DNA of 64,000 bases from Saccharum officinarum (GCA_020631735.1 CM036179.1:26217063-26281062), one strand, 5' to 3'. Shown: positions 43,695 to 56,607, counted from the first letter of the stretch. The notes: generated by a model from the sequence alone, not told the origin. Numbers and translations: made by a program.

Positions 43695-45973
43695 TGAAAG
43701 TCCCTAGTTTGGTTTTGGCTAATTGATGAAACCTAAGACTAACCTTTGTATCTAAGTGGATGATTTAGATAAAGGTAGTCATTGAATATGAGACATGATA
43801 TTGAATCATGTGACCAAGATGGTGAAGACCAAGATGAGGCTTAGCTCGATGGACCAGTTATGAAGGTGAAGGGCAAGTCGAGGATTCGAAGCAAAGGACC
43901 ATGCGATGGTGAAGCTTGAGCAAGACTTGGCGCTGACGGACTAATTCAACGGTGAAGAGCAAGTGAAGTCAAGGTCGATGGATCGAGACAGTCATGTGAT
44001 GATATGAAGTGGATCATATCATTTGGAGAAACAAAATGGGCTCAAGACAAAGGTATAACCATAGAGACATTTTGTTTTGCACTCAAGACACCATAGAGGG
44101 TGTGAATAGTTTAGGATCGATAGCCAAACTATTAAGAGGGGAAGTCTTATCGGTTACTCGACGCACGGGTGCCACTAGGTGAATTCATGAAGTGCATTGC
44201 ATGTAGGGTCTAGTGAGCTAATTGGAAAACCTTTGAAAATGATTATGAAAATGCTAACACACATGCACAAGGTAGTGATCACTTGTTGGTGTTGGCACAT
44301 TTGCGAAGGCGATGGAGTTTGAGGGGTAGAGAGGGGTTTGGGGTCCTCTCTCCCTCCCGTCGAGCTTGCGAGATGGGATTCAGGCGTTTTGAGGACTTGG
44401 AATGACCAATTTCCTTTACGCCGAAGTTTGGAAGAACTGGCGAAGTCGCGGGAGTGTTTCTCGTCGAGAAACACGCGACAGACGCGCGCGACGCCAGCGA
44501 TAGACGCTTGGTCGGGCGTCTGTCGCCTAACCCTAGGTGGCACAGCATTGAGGAGCAGAAGACGCGTCAGACGCTGAGGGGTCGCGTCTGTCTAGTTCAC
44601 TGCGTAGCCACACGAGTTTGCACACGACAGACACTGGGGTGCTCGAGCGACGGACGCTGACGTTAGCGTCTATCGATCAGTTCACGAAGACGGCGTCGCG
44701 CGGAGGCCTCAACGGACGTTGGCGTCAGCGTCTGTCGACTGCGCGACAGACGCGTCCGTCAGCCGGGTGAGATAACCGCTTGCTGGACCGCGTTTGTCAT
44801 GGTTGAGCCGTGTCTGTTGCCTAGCGATGGACGCGTCCGTCTTGTGGTTGCCGAGCGCATTTGGAGTCTTGTCCGTTGGGGATCAACGACTCTCGTTTGA
44901 AGCTAGTGACATGTGGCAGCGAGTGGAGCGTCAGACGCTGGTAACCGCGTCTGTCGGTTCGGCAACAGACGCTACTGTGCAGCGTCTGTCGCCCCCGTTT
45001 ATGTTGTGTGGAGAAGCTAACAGCTAGTTTCGAGGATGGGGGCTATAAATACTTGTTGGCCGGCCCTTGGGGAGCTCTCTTGACAATTCTAACACTCTTG
45101 TGCATCCTTTGAGCTAAAGCTTCTCCCTCCCACTCATCTCTCTTGCTTGATTGCAAATCAAAAGTGAGATTGAGTGATCCCAAAGTGCATTGCATAGCTT
45201 GAGAGCATCTAGTGGCACTTGTGGGTGGTTTAGCCGGTGGATTTCTTGTTACTCTTGGAGAGTACCGCTCCTAGCCGGCTTGGAGATCGTTGGAGGCGTT
45301 GGCAAGAGAATAAGATTGTTCTTGGCCACCTCCGGTTGATTGTAAGAAGTTCTTGTGCTTTCCTCGGCGGAGTGCCAAAAGCAACTCTAATACATTGCAC
45401 ATGTCATTGAGTTACCTCACTTGAGAGTGGTGTCTTGCGGTGCCTTGCGGGGCGTGCCTTGAGGGGCAAGTGACTTGAGGGTCACACCGAGAAACCATCT
45501 AAGTGTTGGTCGACACAACCGGTGACGTAGCTTGTCGATGCACAAGTGAACACCGGGTGAATAAAAATATTGTGTCTCTTGTCTCCCGGTGATTGGTCTT
45601 CATATTGTGTTGTTATCAATATTGATTGATTGTATATCATCTTGGTGATTGGCAACATCTTCACTCTACCGTCGATATAAGAATCACAATCCTCTCTCTT
45701 GCATTTATATTTGCTAGATTATCTTGTGTAGCTCTAGTGGTAGCTTTGCTAGTAGTGTTGTTAGCTTGCTCACTAGTGTAAAATTAGTGACATAGCCCTT
45801 GTGTGAACTAGAGATCATAATCTACTAGACTTGTGGATAGGAGGCTTGCATCACAACCGTAGGCCAAGCAAAACTCGCTTTACGCCATTTGTTATTCTAA
45901 CAAGTTTGCTTAGTGGTTCATGTAGGATTTTTTATAGTCTATTCACCCCCCTCTAGCCATCTAGGACCTTACA
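43695..45973 (+). repeat. 5' LTR of the SIRE-type element
   Basis: TGAAAGTCC...CCTTACA. The TATA box CTATAAATA is at 45043-45051. Upstream of it (about 44460-45000) the words CGTCTGTCG and CGACAGACG recur roughly twenty times in both orientations. It differs from the 3' LTR at about 60 sites in the first kilobase, nearly all transitions. Confidence 0.9.
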
Positions 45974-45975
45974 AT

Positions 45976-45987
45976 TGGTATCAGAGC
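45976..45987 (+). other. Primer-binding site of the SIRE-type element
   Basis: TGGTATCAGAGC begins two bases after the LTR, complementary to initiator tRNA-Met. Confidence 0.9.
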
Positions 45988-46062
45988 CGTGGTCACCGTT
46001 TTAATCAAGGCTTAGCCATGGTCACCATTTTAATCAAGGCTTAACATCCTTCGGTGTGAAAA

Positions 46063-48084
46063 GTGGCTCAAATTATGTTCAATCATGTTGGGGGCAAGCC
46101 ACTGTTCTTTGATGGTGTTAGTTCTTTTGCTCATTGGAAGAGAAAAATGACAATGTACCTTGGTTCTATTCATGAGAGAGTATTGCATGTCACCAAGAAT
46201 GATTTTGCTATCATTAATCCCGATCGTCTCACCGATGAAGATAGAGCAAATAGAACATGTAATAGAATGGCTCTCAATACACTTTACAATGGTATTGACA
46301 CAAAAGTATTTAAGGGAATCAAGGATTTAGAATTGGCAAATGAAGTATGGACAAGGTTGAGTGAAACATATGAGGACACTAAGGTTGTGAAGAGTGTCAA
46401 GCTATATGGGCTTAAGAGTGAGTTTGTGAACTTCAAGATGAAAGAAGAAGAAACAATCTTAGAGATGTTTCATAGATTGCAAGTCATTGTGAATGATCTC
46501 AAGAGCTTAGGGCACAAGACACAAGATCAAGACTTTTGCCACAAGTTCTTGTTGAGCTTACCAAGAAGATTCAAAATATTGATCATGATGCTACAAAGAG
46601 ATGGGCTTGATGCAATGAAGCCCAATGATTTACTTGGTGAGGTCTTAACATATGACAAGTATGATCAAGATGCCGATGAGAAGGAGAAGGAGGAAGAAAA
46701 GAAGAAGACCGTGGCATTCAAAGCCACCTCCTCTAAGGGAAAAGCTACCATCATTGAAGAAGAAGAAGACAATAATGAAGATAAAGATTTTGAAATTGAT
46801 GATGAGGCACTTGCTCTTGTAGTCAAGAAGATGGGTCACATGTTCATTAAGAAAAGAGGCTTCAAAAAGAGGAATGACAATTTCAAGAGCAATGAGCAAC
46901 AAAGGAAGTGCTTCAATTGTGATAGCACCGAACATCTTCAAGCCAAATGTCCCTATGACAAGAAGAAGAACAACAAGAGGGGCAAGTTTGAGAAGAAAAA
47001 GAGAGAAGCCAAGATGACTTTCAAGAAGGGCAAGAATGGAGCCTATGTGGTCACTTGGAAAAGTGAGGAAGAAGAAGAAGAATCATCATCCAACAAGGAT
47101 TTTGCTTCCATTGCTATCAACAAGAAGCCCTCACTATTTGGTTCATCCTCTTCATGCTTCATGGCCAAAGAAACTAAGGTATTATATGATGAGAGTGATG
47201 ATGAAAGTGAAATGGAATATGTTCATGATAGTGATAATGATAATGAAAATAATGATGATGAACCAACTAAAGAACAACTATATGACTTGATGTAACAAAC
47301 TAGAGACACAACTATTGCCAAAGACAAGGAGTGTAAGAAGCTTTCAATGAAAGTAGTAATACTTGAGAAAGCCCTTAGTGATCTTAAGACCACTCATGAG
47401 AGTCTAGTGGAAGACCATGAGGATCTTGGTAAGGCTCATTCCAAGCTTAAAAAAGCTCACTCATTGCTACTTGAGCAACAAGCAAAGAAGGAGGTTGTTA
47501 TATCATGTGATATAGGTGTTACATGTGATATAATTGATGAATCCTTTTATGAACCTATCATCTTGTCAAATGCTAACCCTTCTTGTAGCTCTTCATCCAC
47601 CACCACCGACTCTACCTCCACTACTAGTGATGATTTCACTTGTGATGCCTCACTAATGGTTGAGAATGAGACTCTCAAGAGAGAGGTGGATGAGCTCACT
47701 CACGCCCTGGGCAAGGCCTATGGTGGTGAGGCCCGCTTGCTTAAGTGTTTGGGTAGCTAAAGGTTCTATCTTAACAAAGAGGGATTGGGCTACACCCCCA
47801 AGAAAAACAAGTCGGCCTTTGCAACTCCAAAGCCTAGCTTTGTGAAGGGCAATGGTTGGTTTTGCAATAGATGCAAGCAAGTTGGGCACCTAGAGCATAA
47901 TTGCACCAAAAGAAACAATGGCAAGAAACTTGTTAATGCTATACCTTTTGATTCTTGCTATGTGCTTACCAAGAGTGTGAAGGGTGTGCAAGCTAAGTTT
48001 ATTGGTACACCAATTGTTGGCCCAAAGCAAAAGGCTATTTGGGTACCAAAGATCTTAGTTACTAACCTACAAGGACCCAGGTAA
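46063..48084 (+). pseudogene. SIRE-type gag, broken by stops
   Basis: One frame with TAA stops at 47293-47295 and 47758-47760. The first open part (410 aa) has the UBN2-type gag fold (FDGVSSFAHWKRKMTMYLGS, VWTRLSETYED, LLSLPRRF), a Lys/Glu-rich linker and a CCHC knuckle CFNCDSTEHLQAKC (about residue 283). It ends in an acidic Asp/Glu/Asn tail. The second part (47347-47760) is a Lys/Leu coiled coil. The third part (47785-48084) has a second knuckle CNRCKQVGHLEHNC. Two knuckles separated by a coiled coil fit SIRE-lineage gag. Both stops fit C-to-T change of a Gln codon. Confidence 0.85.
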
Positions 48085-48119
48085 AAATGGGTATCTAAGC
48101 TTCATTGATTTGCTTGTAG

Positions 48120-49664
48120 GTCAATTACAAAGCCGGAGGAAGGCATTGGATTATTGATAGTGGGTGCACTCAACACATGACTGGTATATCAAGAATGTTT
48201 GATTCAATCAATGACAATGATAGTGGTGTTGATTCTATCACATTTGGCAATAACAAAAAAGACAAGGTTATTGGCTTGGGCAAGATTGCAATATCAAATG
48301 ACATGAGTATCTCCAATGTATTGCTAGTTGAAAGCTTGGATTTTAATCTTCTATCTGTAGCACAAATATGTGATCTTGGTTACAAATGTATCTTTGGGGT
48401 TGATGATATGAAAGTCATTAGTATGGATGGTTTAAATGTGGCATTCAAGGGCTTTAGATATGAGAATCTCTACCTAGTTGACTTCAATGCTAGAGAAAAT
48501 TCTTTGATAACTTGCTTAATCTCTAAATCAAGCATGGGTTGACTTTAGTATAGAAGGCTTGGTCATGTTGGCATGAAACAATTGAAGAAGCTTACAACTC
48601 ATAATCTTGTCAATGGTTTGAAAGATGTTGAATTTGAGAAGAATAAGCTTTGTAGTGCATGTCAAGCCGGGAAGCAAGTTGGAAGCTCACATCCAAAGAA
48701 GAGTACAATGAGCACATGCAAAGCATTTGATTTGATGCACATGGATCTATTTGGCCCAACAACATACATAAGCATAGGCGGCAATAAGTATGGCTTTGTA
48801 ATCGTGGATGACTTCACAAGATTCACATGGGTATTCTTTCTTAGTGACAAAAGTGAAGTGTTTGACATCTTCAAGACCTTTCTCACTAGAGTTCACAATG
48901 AGTTTGAGATTAGAATCAAGAAAGTGAGAAGTGACAATGGAAGTGAGTTCAAGAATACAAGAATTAAAGAACTTTGTGATCACTATAGCATTAGACATCA
49001 ATTCTCGGCCAAGTACACTCCACAATCAAATGGCCTAGTTAAGAGAAAGAATAGAACATTGCTTGATATGGCTAGATCAATGCTTCATGAGTACAATGTG
49101 AGTCAATCATTTTGGGATGAAGCAATCAATATCGCTTGCTACTACATTAATAGACTATATTGTCATCCATTGCTAGAGAAGACCCCATATGAGCTACTTC
49201 ATGGAAGAAAGCCCAATATTTTTTACTTTGGGGTGTTTGGTTGCAAATGCTATATCTTGAAGAAGGGCACTAGATTGAGGAAGTTTGACAAGAGATGTGA
49301 TGATGGGTTCCTACTTGGTTATTCAACTACAAGCAAAGCTTATAGAGTTTGGAACAACTCAAGTAGTATTCTAGAAGAAGTCCATGATGTGCAGTTTGAT
49401 GAAACCAATGGGTCATAGGATGAAGAAGAGAATCTAGATAATGTTGGTGGAACTCAATTGGTGGAAGCAATGAAGAACATGGAGATTGGGGACATTAGAG
49501 CAAAGCAAGTAATTGATATTCAAGATGATGATAAAGATCAAGTGCTCAATTCTCCATTCAAGCTAGCTAGTGACTCTCAAGTGCAAGATCATGGTGCTAG
49601 TTCATCTCATCGAGATACATCAAGTGATCAACCAAGCTTAAGCAATCAAGTGCAAGTACTCTAA
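48120..49664 (+). pseudogene. SIRE-type protease and integrase, broken
   Basis: The frame is shifted relative to gag. Protease motif IIDSGCTQHMTG lies at about 48150. Stops at 48540-48542 and 48546-48548 precede the integrase His/Cys finger (RRLGHVG ... CSACQAGK). The catalytic core keeps VDDFTRFTW and RSDNGSEF. The third acidic residue of the D,D-35-E triad is replaced by Lys in NGLVKRKNR, consistent with a G-to-A change. Further stops are at 49416-49418 and 49662-49664. It is not functional. Confidence 0.85.
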
Positions 49665-49724
49665 CCACAACATGTTGCAAGAGATCACCCCATTGATAGT
49701 GTTATTGGTGATATTAGAAGTGGT

Positions 49725-51062
49725 GTGCAAACAAGATCAAGATTGGCTATGTTTTGTGAGCATGCATCATTTATGTCAACCATAGAACCAAAGAAGATAG
49801 AAGAAGCTTTGAGGGATGCCGATTGGATCATGGCTATGCAAGAAGAGCTTAATAATTTCACAAGAAATAATGTTTGGGAGTTGGTAGAAAGGCCAAATGA
49901 CTACAATGTGATTGGAACCAAGTGGGTGTTTAAAAACAAGCAAGATCAAGATGGCATTGTAGTGAGAAACAAAGCAAGACTAGTTGCTCAAGGTTACACC
50001 CAAGTAGAAGGTCTTGACTATGATGAGACATATTCTTCCGTGGCAAGATTGGAGGCAATAAGGATTCTATTGGCTTATGCTTGTGCACACAACATCAAAC
50101 TATATCAAATGGATGTCAAAAGTGCATTTCTCAATGGGATTATCAATGAGTTAGTCTTCGTTGAGCAACCTCCCGGTTTTGAAGATGACAAGAAACCCAA
50201 CCATGTGTACAAGTTGAAGAAGGCTTTATATGGCTTAAATCAAGCACCTATAGCATGGTATGAGAGGCTAAGGGATTTCCTTCTCTCTAAGGGATTCAAG
50301 ATGGGCAAGGTTGATACAACTCTATTCACCAAAAAGATTGGGAATGATCTATTCATAGTGCAAATATATGTTAATGACATCATGTTTGGATCAACCGATC
50401 AAGCTTATTGTGAAGAATTTGGTGCTATGATGGCCAAAGAGTTTGAAATGTCTATGATTGGTGAACTTAGCTACTTCCTTGGTCTCCAAGTCAAGCAATT
50501 GAAGAATGGGACATTTGTGAGTCAAGGGAAATACATAAGGGACATGTTGAAGAAGTTTGGAATGCAAGATGCAAAGCCAATTTCAACTCCAATGGGTACA
50601 AATGGCAATTTGGATAGTGATCTTGATGGCAAAATAGTGAATCAAAAGGAATATCGGTCTTTGATTGGAAGTCTACTCTATGTCACCGCATCAAGGACGG
50701 ATGTCATGTTTAGTGTTTGTATGTGTGCTAGATATCAAGCCTCACCTAGAGAGAGTCATCTCACGACCGCAAAAATAATATTGAGGTACTTGAAGCAAAT
50801 AAGAGATGTTGGACTATGGTATCCCAAGGGGTCAAAGTTTGAATTGATTGGATATTCGGACTCCGACTATGGGGGTTGCAAGATCAATAGAAAGAGCACA
50901 ACTGGCACATGTCAATTACTTAGAAGATCACTTGTGTCATGGTCCTCAAAAAAACAAAATAGTGTGGCAATATCTACCGCCGAAGCCGAATATATGAGTG
51001 CGGGGAGTTGTTGTGCACAATTGCTATGGATGAAATTAACTTTGAAGGATTATGGCCTCTGA
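49725..51062 (+). pseudogene. SIRE-type reverse transcriptase and RNase H, truncated by a solo LTR
   Basis: The 445-aa frame begins inside the linker and has the copia reverse-transcriptase blocks (DWIMAMQEELNNF, GTKWVFKNK, KARLVAQGY, YQMDVKSAFLNG, ALYGLNQAP). The catalytic YVDD reads YVNDI, losing the second metal-binding Asp by a G-to-A change. RNase H follows (GYSDSDYGGC, STAEAEYMSAG) until KDYGL, where the solo LTR at 51060 interrupts. The C-terminal remainder is at 52957-53222. Confidence 0.9.
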
Positions 51063-52956
51063 AAGTCCTATGTTTGGTGTTGGTAATTAGTGACAATGCC
51101 TAAGTACTAATCCTATGCCTAAGTTGTATGTAGCATATGAGGATTAGTACATTCCAAGGTTGGTGGCAAGATGGACATGGTGATCATGATGGCCACACTT
51201 GGATTTGGACGCAACCCTATGTGATCAAGGCAAAGGTATATGCTTAAGGGTTGTGTTTTAGTAACCAAGACACCTAGTGGGTGTGGTTACATTATAGGAT
51301 AGATAGTCGTACTATAAAGAGGGAATGACGCGGCTATTGAACTCCTAAGTGCCTCTAGATGTGCATTTTATGATCATATGCATTTGAATAGAACTAATAT
51401 CGCCTCGAAAAATGATTGTGAAAATGCTAACACACTCACACATGACGAGATCACTTGGTGGTGTTAGCACGTTTGCGAAGGAGATAGAGTTTGAGCGGTA
51501 GAGAGGGTTTGGGGTCCTATAATGACTTTTGAGGAGTTGAAATGACTTTTTTCCACTACGCCGAAAGTTGAAAAAGAAACGGAGGTGAACGGAGGTCACA
51601 GAAGTGACCGGACACTGGACCGGACATGGTCTCTATTTGACCGGACGCGTCCGGTCAGTGTTCAGCGTCTGCGCGTGTTTCGGTTTTTTGATCGGACGCG
51701 GTGGTGCGTCCGGTAACAGTCGTCCGGACGCATCCAGTCGATCTGGGAGCTTATTGGACTCCAACCGGATGCTAACACTGTGGCGTCCGATCAGTTCTAC
51801 AGCGCGTCCGATCGCTGTTTCGTTGTGCGCTGCTCAGGCTTGACCAGCGTGTCTGGTTCGTTACGGGACCAGCGCGTCCGGTCGAGCTTCGCGCGTCCGG
51901 TCATTGCGTGGAGCGCATCTGGTCAGTGGTTCACGAGCGTAGTCGCTGTGTGATCGGCGCGTCCGGTCAGTTTGACCAGTGCGTCCGGTCAGCGCGACTT
52001 CGGCTGTTTCAAGTTCCTAACGGCTCTATTCGAAGGGGTACGTCTATAAATACTCGTTGGTCGGCTCAAAGCTCCATCTCTTAAACATTTGACATACTTC
52101 TGAGCATTTTGAGCTAAGCAACTCCCCTCCCACTCATCTCTCTTGCTTCTTTGCATATTCGAAGTGAGATTGAGTGATCCAAGTGCATTTGCATTGTGAG
52201 ATTGCATCTAGTTGGCACTTGGTGGTTGATTTACTATGGGATTCTTGTTTCTCTTAGTGGTTGCCGCCACCGAGACGGCTTGGAGCAGCTTGGAGGTGTT
52301 GGCAAGAGTTGGTGATTGTTCTTGGCCACCTCCGGTGATTGTGAGGGGTTTGTGCCTTCCTCGGCGAAGAGCCAAAGGCAACGTTAGTAAATTGCTCGTG
52401 TCATTGCAACATTTTGCCATTTGGTAGGTTCTTGTGGCACCTTTTGAGAGGCTCGGTGTGAGACCGATTAGCCACCGAACCACGTGGTGAAGAAGGACAC
52501 AACGGGGACTAGCGTGTCGGCAAGCACGTGAACCTCGGGATAAATCTTCGTGTCATCACTTTCATATTGTGATTGATTGATCCCGGTGTTCGGTTGTCTT
52601 GGTATTCATTGTTGATCATATTGGTTAGCTCAATACTTCGCCCCTCGGAGAAACTCTCCTAACTCAACTCTGCATTACCTTCTTAGTTATCTTTGCTAGC
52701 TAGTTAGCTTTGCTAGAGTAGCTCTTTTGTGTAGCTTGCTAGTTGTAGACTTGTAGTCGTAGTTTCCTTCTCGGTTTGACTTATGCGGTTGAGTGCAAAT
52801 ACTAGAATTGTGAATTGGATAGGTGACTTGCAAACTCCCCGTAGGCTAAGCAAAACTCGCATCTCGCTATTTGTTATTTTGATAAACTTGTTTAGCTTGT
52901 CTTTATAGAAAATTTTAAAAGGCTATTCACCCCCCTCTAGCCATCAAGACCTTTCA
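51060..52956 (+). repeat. Nested solo LTR, 1,897 bp, in the RNase H region
   Basis: TGAAAGTCC...CTTTCA, with flanks GCCTC (51055-51059) and GCCTA (52957-52961), one mismatch. The TATA box is at 52044-52052. Upstream of it (about 51640-51990) the word CGTCCGGTC and near variants recur about ten or more times. It belongs to the same broad SIRE-type group as the host element but to another family. Confidence 0.88.
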
Positions 52957-53222
52957 GCCTAAACTTTAAGAATGTGCCATTACTATGTGATAATAAAAGT
53001 GCAATCAAGATGACACAAAACCCGGTTCAACATGGAAGAACAAAGCATATTGACATAAGACATCATTTCATTAGAGATCATCAACAAAAGGGAGATATTG
53101 CCATTGAAAGTGTTGGCACCGATGATCAACTTGTCGATATTCTCACCAAGCCACTTGATGAAAAGAGGTTTTGCAAGCTAAGGAATGAGTCGAACATTCT
53201 TGATTTCTCAAACATGAGTTGA
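52957..53222 (+). pseudogene. C-terminal end of SIRE-type RNase H
   Basis: It continues the interrupted frame: CDNKSAIKMTQNPVQHGRTK, HIDIRHHFIRD and QLVDILTKPLDEKRF, ending with TGA at 53220-53222. It connects in frame to the part before the solo LTR once the LTR and the duplicated bases are discounted. Confidence 0.88.
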
Positions 53223-54310
53223 ATGCACCCCACCCACTTATTGACATGCCTCTCCTTCGACTTTGCAAGGTAAAGTTGATTGACATATCATTCATCCTAT
53301 GCTAAGGACTTGCTAGCGCATGTAGACATAATAAGTGGTATGCATGAGCATTCATGATAAATCAAATGAATTTGATGGACATATGTTACCACTATTTCTT
53401 CTATGCTTGTTTTGATCTAGTGGTGGCATATGACATGTTTGTGAGCCTGCAAACCTAGTGTTGAATCTAGAAGATTTGCTATACGTGTTTAATTCAACAT
53501 AGGCAAGATAACCCTTATTATGAGGTATGGAGAAGCTTGTCTTTGGTTCAAATCGAATTAAATATCTTTGGCAAGTGTTCTAGGTTGAATCAAATTTGAT
53601 AAATTTTAACCTACTCCATCAAATATTTTTTTCTCTCTCCAAAATTTGATCCCATTTTTGGGTAAGTTGTTGACAAAGGGGGAGAGAAAAAGATGATTCA
53701 ATATGATAAAGGGGTAAATAATTTTTTTTGATGCATACAAGTATGGGGAGCAAGCTCATAAACAAAGTTGTTTCATTTGTTTGTGCATTTTCATCAGACT
53801 TTCTCATTGCACATGTATTTAAATTCAATATACATGCTTGTGTGGTGCAATGCTAGTATAGAACTTGAATGATGAAATGATCTACTAGCATGCATAGGAA
53901 TAGTTTACACGTGGTATCTAGACATGCCTAAAGCTTTACAAGTGGTCCAAGAACCTTTACATATAATATTGATCTCACGGGGTTCTTGAGTTTTGATGGA
54001 TGTCTAGTTACTTCATGATGCTAAGGATGGTATAAAAGGCAACTCCGATTAGTATCACGCTTCAAAGGTCCATTTCTTACACCTTAGCATCATTTTGGTA
54101 GAATTACTCTCTCAATACTTCTATCCATGCATATGTGTAAAGCTTTCAATCCAAACTCTATGCACATATGTAGGGAGAGCTAATGCTACCAAAAATTGAG
54201 CTTGTGATAATTGTCCAAACTTTACTTATGAGCAAAATGATTGGACAAGTATGACAAGTTTAAAATTTTTATTATCAAAATTATCTTTGTGACGGTTGTC
54301 ATCAATTACC
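53223..54310 (+). other. 3' spacer of the SIRE-type element
   Basis: AT-rich sequence with 'gggggaga' (53679) as an internal purine tract and no open frame of note. In related elements this zone can hold an envelope-like frame; none is readable here. Confidence 0.6.
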
Positions 54311-54323
54311 AAAAGGGGGAGAT
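54311..54323 (+). other. Polypurine tract of the SIRE-type element
   Basis: AAAAGGGGGAGAT directly before the 3' LTR. Confidence 0.85.
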
Positions 54324-56602
54324 TGAAAGTCCCTAGTTTGGTTTTGGCTAATTGATGAAGCCTAGGACTAACCTTTGTATCTAAGTGGATGATTTAGATA
54401 AAGGTGGTCATTGAATATGAGACATGACATTGAATTATGTGACCAAGATGGTGAAGACCAAGATGAGGCTTGGCTCGATGGACCGGTTGTGAAGGTTAAG
54501 GGCAAGTCAAGGCTTTGAAGCAAAGGACCATGTGATGGTGAAGCTTGAGCAAGACTTGACGTCGACGGACCGATGCAACGGTGAAGAGCAAGTGAAGTCA
54601 AGGTCGATGGATCGAGATGGTCATGTGATGATATGAAGTGGATCATATCATTTGGAGAAACAAAATGGGCTCAAGGCAAAGGTATAACCATAGGGACATT
54701 TTGTTTTGCACTCAAGACATCATAGAGGGTGTGAGTGGTTTAGGATTGATAGCCGAACTATTAAGAGGGGAAGTCTTATCGGTTACTCGACGCACGGGTG
54801 CCACTAGGTGAATTCATGAAGTGCATTGCATGTAGGGCCTAGTGAGCTAACTGGAAAACCTTTGAAAATGATTATAAAAATGCTAACACACATGCACAAG
54901 GTGGTGATCACTTGTTGGTGTTGGCACATTTGTGAAGGTGATGGAGTTTGAGGGCTAGAGAAGGGTTTGGGGTCCTCTCTCCCTCCCACCGAGCTTGCGA
55001 GATGGGATTCAGGCGTTTCGAGGACTTGGAATGACCAATTTCCTTTACGCCGAAGTTTGGAAGAAGTGGCAAAGTCGCGGGAGTGTTTCTCGTCGAGAAA
55101 CACGCGATAGACGCGCGCGACGCCAGCGACAGACGCTTGGTCGGGCGTCTGTCGCCTAACCCTAGGTGGCACGGTGCTGAGGAGTAGAGGACGCGTCAGA
55201 CGCTGAGGGGCCGCGTCTGTCCAGTTCACTACGTAGCCGCGCGAGTTTGCACACGATAGACGCGGGGGTGCTCGAGCGACGGACGCTGACATCAGCGTCT
55301 GTCGATCAGTTCATGAAGACGGCATCGCGCGGAGGCCTCGACGGACATTGACGTCAGCGTCTGTTGACTGCGCGACAGACGCGTCCGTCGGCCGGGTGAG
55401 AAAACGCGCTTGCTGGACCGCGTCTGTCGTGGTTGAGCCATGTCTGTTGCCTAGCGATGGACGCGTCCGTTGTGTGGTTGCCGAGCACATTTGGAGTCTT
55501 GTCCGTTGGGGATCAACGACTCTTGTTTGAAGCTAGTGACACGTGGCAGCGAGTGGAGCATCAGACGCTGGTGACCGCATCTGTCGGTTCGGCAATAGAC
55601 GCTACTGTGCAGCATCTGTCGCCCCCGTTTCTATTGTGTGGAGAAGCTAATGGCTAGTTTCGAGGATGGGGGCTATAAATACGTATTGGCCGGCCCTTGG
55701 GGAGCTCTCTTGACAATTCTAACACTCTTGTGCATCCTCTGAGCTAAAGCTTCTCCCTCTCACTCATCTCTCTTGCTTGATTGCAAATCAAAAGTGAGAT
55801 TAAGTGATCCCAAAGTGCATTACATAGCTTGAGGGCATCTAGTGGCACTTGTGGGTGGTTTAGCCGGTGGATTTCTTGTTACTCTTGGAGAGTACCGCTC
55901 CTAGCCGGCTTGGAGATCGTTGGAGGCGTTGGCAAGAGAAGAAGATTGTTCTTGGCCACCTCCGATTGACTGTAAGAGGTTCTTGTGCTTTCCTCGGCGA
56001 AGTGCCAAAAGCAACTCTAATATATTGCGCGTGTCATTGAGTTACCTCACTTGAGAGTGGTGTCTTGCGGTGCCTTGCGGGGCGTGCCTTGAGGGGCAAG
56101 TGACTTGAGGGTCACACCGAGAAACCATCTAAGAGTTGGTCGACACAACCGGTGACGTAGCTTGTCAGTGCACAAGTGAACACTGGGTGAACAAAAATAT
56201 TGTGTCTCTTGTCTCCCAGTGATTGGTCTTCATATTGTGTTGTTGTCAATATTGATTGATTGTATATCATCTTGGTGATTGGCAACATCTTCACTCCACC
56301 ATCGGTATAAGAATCACAATCCTCTCTCTTGCATTTACATTTACTAGATTATCTTGTGTAGCTCTAGTGGTAGCTTTGCTAGTAGTGTTGTCAGCTTGCT
56401 CACTAGTGTAAAATTAGTGACATAGCCCTTGTGTGAACTAGAGATCATAATCTACTAGACTTGTGGATAGGAGGCTTGCATCACAACTGTAGGCCAAGCA
56501 AAACTCGCTTTACGCCGTTTGATATTCTAACAAGTTTGCTTAGTGGTTCGTGTAGGATTTTTTATAGGCTATTCACCCCCTCTAGCCATCTAGGACCTTA
56601 CA
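54324..56602 (+). repeat. 3' LTR of the SIRE-type element
   Basis: Same 2,279-bp length as the 5' LTR. The TATA box is at 55673-55681 with the same CGTCTGTCG word array upstream (about 55090-55630). Confidence 0.9.
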
Positions 56603-56607
56603 CCAGT

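Larger units (their letters stand above)
43695..56602 (+). mobile_element. SIRE/Maximus-type Ty1-copia retrotransposon, 12.9 kb with a nested solo LTR
   Basis: The LTRs are both 2,279 bp (43695-45973, 54324-56602), with CCAGT duplicated at the ends. The primer-binding site TGGTATCAGAGC is at 45976-45987 and the polypurine tract at 54311-54323. Gag-pol runs in copia order with many point-mutation stops. From the end of RNase H (53222) to the tract is 1.1 kb where SIRE-lineage elements may carry an envelope-like frame; nothing longer than 69 aa is open there. Removing the nested LTR leaves about 11.0 kb. Lineage is inferred from LTR size, gag shape and long 3' spacer. Confidence 0.92.

Noticed and set aside
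48081..48119. GT..AG pair that could be an intron joining SIRE-type gag and pol
   Set aside because: It is 39 bases, too short for a plant intron, and being a multiple of three it would not correct the frame difference.
53223..54310. Envelope-like frame in the SIRE-type 3' spacer
   Set aside because: No open frame with a signal peptide or membrane segment is readable in either strand.
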